This document shows, piece after piece, positions 5,611-5,697 of a DNA stretch of 5,697 nt (within the stretch, counting starts at the first letter, position 1; every line of letters starts with the position of its first letter). Where the stretch lies: the NCBI GenBank assembly GCA_009995705.1, contig JAADBR010000213.1, positions 1 through 5,697 of the forward strand, read 5' to 3'. Below the pieces are notes generated by a model. The model was given only the letters and a program-made list of their open reading frames with translations, was not told the origin of the DNA and did no database searches. The position numbers were made by a program, and so were the translations under genes. The stretch is from Microcystis aeruginosa W13-11 (GTDB taxonomy: Bacteria > Cyanobacteriota > Cyanobacteriia > Cyanobacteriales > Microcystaceae).

Positions 5611-5697
5611 ATGAGAATATATAGCATTAAAAGGGGTATGGAGCGAGAAAGAGAAAATTCAAGAGAAAAAAATAATTGTTCAGAAAACAAGAAATAA
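5611..5697 (+). CDS. Doubtful 28-codon ORF ending at the window edge
   Basis: ATG 5611 opens a frame reading MRIYSIKRGMERERENSREKNNCSENKK, with TAA as the last three bases of the window. AGGG lies four bases before the ATG, too close for a good Shine-Dalgarno. The peptide is highly charged and Lys/Glu/Asn-rich, as expected from chance reading of purine-rich DNA. No family is recognised. Otherwise 5461-5610 holds no gene that I can see. Confidence 0.12.
   Translation: MRIYSIKRGMERERENSREKNNCSENKK

Overview
This window is cyanobacterial chromosome and most resembles Microcystis or a close unicellular relative. It carries psbO, the extrinsic manganese-stabilising subunit of photosystem II. It also has a GCGATCGC (HIP1) octamer with many CGATCG cores, a CTGAT heptad repeat of the kind scattered through cyanobacterial genomes, and a short inverted-repeat element. 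The genus is inferred from overall feel, not from a database match.

Left part (1 to about 2450): AT-rich, without CGATCG, and in decay. A 5'-truncated AAA/ABC-type ATPase gene (113-1207) is followed directly by a Toprim-like (DUF3226-type) gene. The second gene is broken by a clean 135-bp miniature inverted-repeat element (1342-1476) with 15-bp perfect terminal repeats and a 9-bp target duplication. Removing the element and one target copy restores a single 203-codon frame from 1208 to 1963. The Toprim gene also appears to have lost its original start, which probably lay at an AGGAGG-linked GTG overlapping the ATPase stop, and perhaps its C-terminus. Next come about 565 bp without an intact gene, holding two short open stretches that look like coding remnants of unknown family. 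The ATPase-plus-Toprim layout recalls OLD-type and PARIS-type defence modules; here it is a relic or at best partly functional.

Middle (2458-3597): psbO on the minus strand with a strong intrinsic terminator just downstream. A 235-bp divergent intergenic region separates it from the plus-strand genes and holds the psbO leader and the heptad repeat.

Right part (3598-5697): a 114-codon cyanobacterial protein of unknown function, then an intact phosphoglucomutase/phosphomannomutase-family gene 61 bp downstream, probably co-transcribed. These two genes hold every CGATCG core in the window. A perfect 23-nt hairpin follows the mutase. The last 237 bp are AT-rich and contain only a doubtful 28-codon ORF ending at the last base.

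The right half is ordinary core metabolism and photosynthesis. The left half is an accessory island in decay, and its most informative signal is the element-interrupted Toprim gene.
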